Shown piece by piece: positions 62,999-64,000 of a stretch of 64,000 bases of DNA. The translations under genes were made by a program, and so were the position numbers. The notes under the pieces were generated by a model. That model saw only the letters and a list, made by a program, of their open reading frames with translations, was not told where the DNA came from and did no database searches. The stretch's first letter is position 1, and each line of letters begins with the position of its first letter. This stretch comes from Sunxiuqinia sp963677175 (GTDB lineage Bacteria; Bacteroidota; Bacteroidia; Bacteroidales; Prolixibacteraceae): assembly GCA_963677175.2 (NCBI GenBank), contig CAXXES010000001.1, positions 62,001 to 126,000 of the forward strand, read 5' to 3'.

Positions 62999-64000
62999 TT
63001 ATCCCCGGGGTTGAATTTTCAATTTCTGCCCCACCTGAAGTTTATTGGCATTGCTAATGTTGTTCCACTTCAGAATGTCGTTATTCGACACTCCCGGAAA
63101 TTTTCGGGCAATCGACCACAGGTTGTCCCCCCTGCGCACCGTGTACAAAACGTACTCGCCGCTGGCGGTAGTCTGCACCTGAGCAATTGCGTTGGTCACC
63201 GGGGTTTTCTTTTTAAAAGCTTGCTTTTCGGCAAAAATCATCCTGTTCATGTCAGCGTAAAAATCAGCTTGTCCTTGTGGTACGTAAACTGCCAGTTTCT
63301 GCCCCACCCGAATCAGGTTGTTGTGAATGTTGTTCCAATAGCGCAGGTCGGAAGTTCGCACCCGAAACCACTCAGAAATATAGCCCACGTTATCGCCCGA
63401 TTTGACCGTGTAGTACAACTTATCTTTTCCTTGAATATCAGTTGGATAAGCCGTTGAACGGCTTTTAGGGTTGATGATTTCGTTGTTCGGAAAATATTTG
63501 TCCCGATTCAAAGCGTAAACAGCTTCTTCATTGTCAATGAAACTGGCTACAGTTTGAATCGGAATTTTCAACACGTAAGGTCTATCTTCTTTTGCCGGAA
63601 TAATGTCCATCCTGTATTGCGGATTCAAAGCCCGAAGCGCTTCAACCGATGTACCGATCACATCGGCTACCTGATCAAAATGCAGGAAACTGTTAATCAT
63701 GATCGTATCGGTTACAATCGGAAAATCAGGATAACGGGGACTCAGGTTGTGCTGATGATAGTTGGTCATCACGTAAGCCGCAGCGATAAAAGCCGGCACA
63801 TAACCGCGGGTTTCGCGCGGCAAGCGGTAGTAGATTGCCCAATAATCGCGTTCGCCGCCCGAACGGCGGATCGCCTTGTTGACATTTCCAGGGCCGCAGT
63901 TGTAGGCCGCAATCACCAAATGCCAGTTTTTATAAATCTTGTACAGGTCTTTCAGATAAAGCACAGCAGCCTCCGTTGCCTTCACCGGATCACGACGTTC
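62999..64000 (-). CDS. MltD-like lytic transglycosylase with LysM domains (5' end outside window)
   Basis: The frame runs off the right edge; 333 C-terminal residues are visible. The end of the SLT domain is seen (LVIAAYNCGPGNVNKAIRRS), but the catalytic Glu would lie outside. Two LysM domains follow: YTVKSGDNVGYISEWFRVRT and YTVRRGDNLWSIARKFPGVS, each ending with VGQKL. It cleaves peptidoglycan glycan strands in the periplasm. A GTG at 63985 is internal, not the start. Confidence 0.92.
   Translation of the reverse strand, partial: ERRDPVKATEAAVLYLKDLYKIYKNWHLVIAAYNCGPGNVNKAIRRSGGERDYWAIYYRLPRETRGYVPAFIAAAYVMTNYHQHNLSPRYPDFPIVTDTIMINSFLHFDQVADVIGTSVEALRALNPQYRMDIIPAKEDRPYVLKIPIQTVASFIDNEEAVYALNRDKYFPNNEIINPKSRSTAYPTDIQGKDKLYYTVKSGDNVGYISEWFRVRTSDLRYWNNIHNNLIRVGQKLAVYVPQGQADFYADMNRMIFAEKQAFKKKTPVTNAIAQVQTTASGEYVLYTVRRGDNLWSIARKFPGVSNNDILKWNNISNANKLQVGQKLKIQPRG

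Noticed and set aside
1..64000. tRNA, rRNA, integrase and attachment sites
   Set aside because: I looked for tRNA T-loop signatures, rRNA-like tracts and integrases and found none that I could support, so no genomic island boundary is claimed.

Overview
The window looks like a chromosome segment of a Bacteroidota bacterium. Supporting signs are type IX secretion (T9SS) C-terminal sorting domains on giant repeat proteins, a lipoprotein form of the TamA translocation porin (TamL), promoters of the TAnnTTTG type, weak Shine-Dalgarno signals, and the gene order of the leu and ilv clusters. A member of Marinilabiliales/Prolixibacteraceae is plausible, but that is inference from gene style only.

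Layout. 1-5.4 kb is core: a truncated Na+-coupled transporter, class II fructose-bisphosphate aldolase, TamL and a SpoU-type RNA methyltransferase. 5.4-11 kb is a mobile-element zone: an IS5-family element inside a decayed methyltransferase gene, two copies of a ~755-bp REP-associated tyrosine transposase (RAYT) element, an XRE regulator, a DUF4258/DUF2283-like pair and an RDD membrane protein. 11-21.8 kb is an RHS polymorphic-toxin-like locus: a 2124-residue SpvB/FG-GAP/RHS protein, a second promoterless RHS C-terminal piece with a different tip, and a small membrane protein (candidate immunity) after each tip. 22.5-24.1 kb holds rluF and a cold-shock-domain protein.

24.1-31.6 kb is the leucine operon (leuA-leuC-leuD-second LeuA-like synthase-methyltransferase-leuB, minus strand), preceded by a leader peptide and attenuator. 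31.8-34.5 kb has an ECF sigma operon, a lipocalin-like protein and a ZIP transporter. 34.9-41 kb is the ilvD-ilvB-ilvN-ilvC operon (minus strand), preceded by two complete attenuators in tandem, each with its own Ile/Leu/Val-rich leader peptide, antiterminator and terminator. Together leu and ilv cover branched-chain amino-acid synthesis, and the leaders offer a way to sense charged tRNA-Ile/Leu/Val.

41.4-43.5 kb is a secreted GH42 beta-galactosidase. 44.1-58.3 kb carries two tandem copies of a two-gene module: a giant T9SS-exported protein built from YDG/MBG-type repeats (2556 and 1351 residues) and a 297-residue outer-membrane beta-barrel protein. After a 1.2-kb repeat-rich gap come DoxX, an MBOAT acyltransferase with an SGNH partner, and a LysM lytic transglycosylase cut by the right edge.

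The observations I rate highest are the tandem ilvD attenuators; an 89-bp dispersed element present three times with TA on both sides, one copy having an 'empty site' in the paralogous module; a RAYT insertion that splits a 115-codon gene so exactly that the frame closes when it is removed; and the RHS orphan-tip arrangement.
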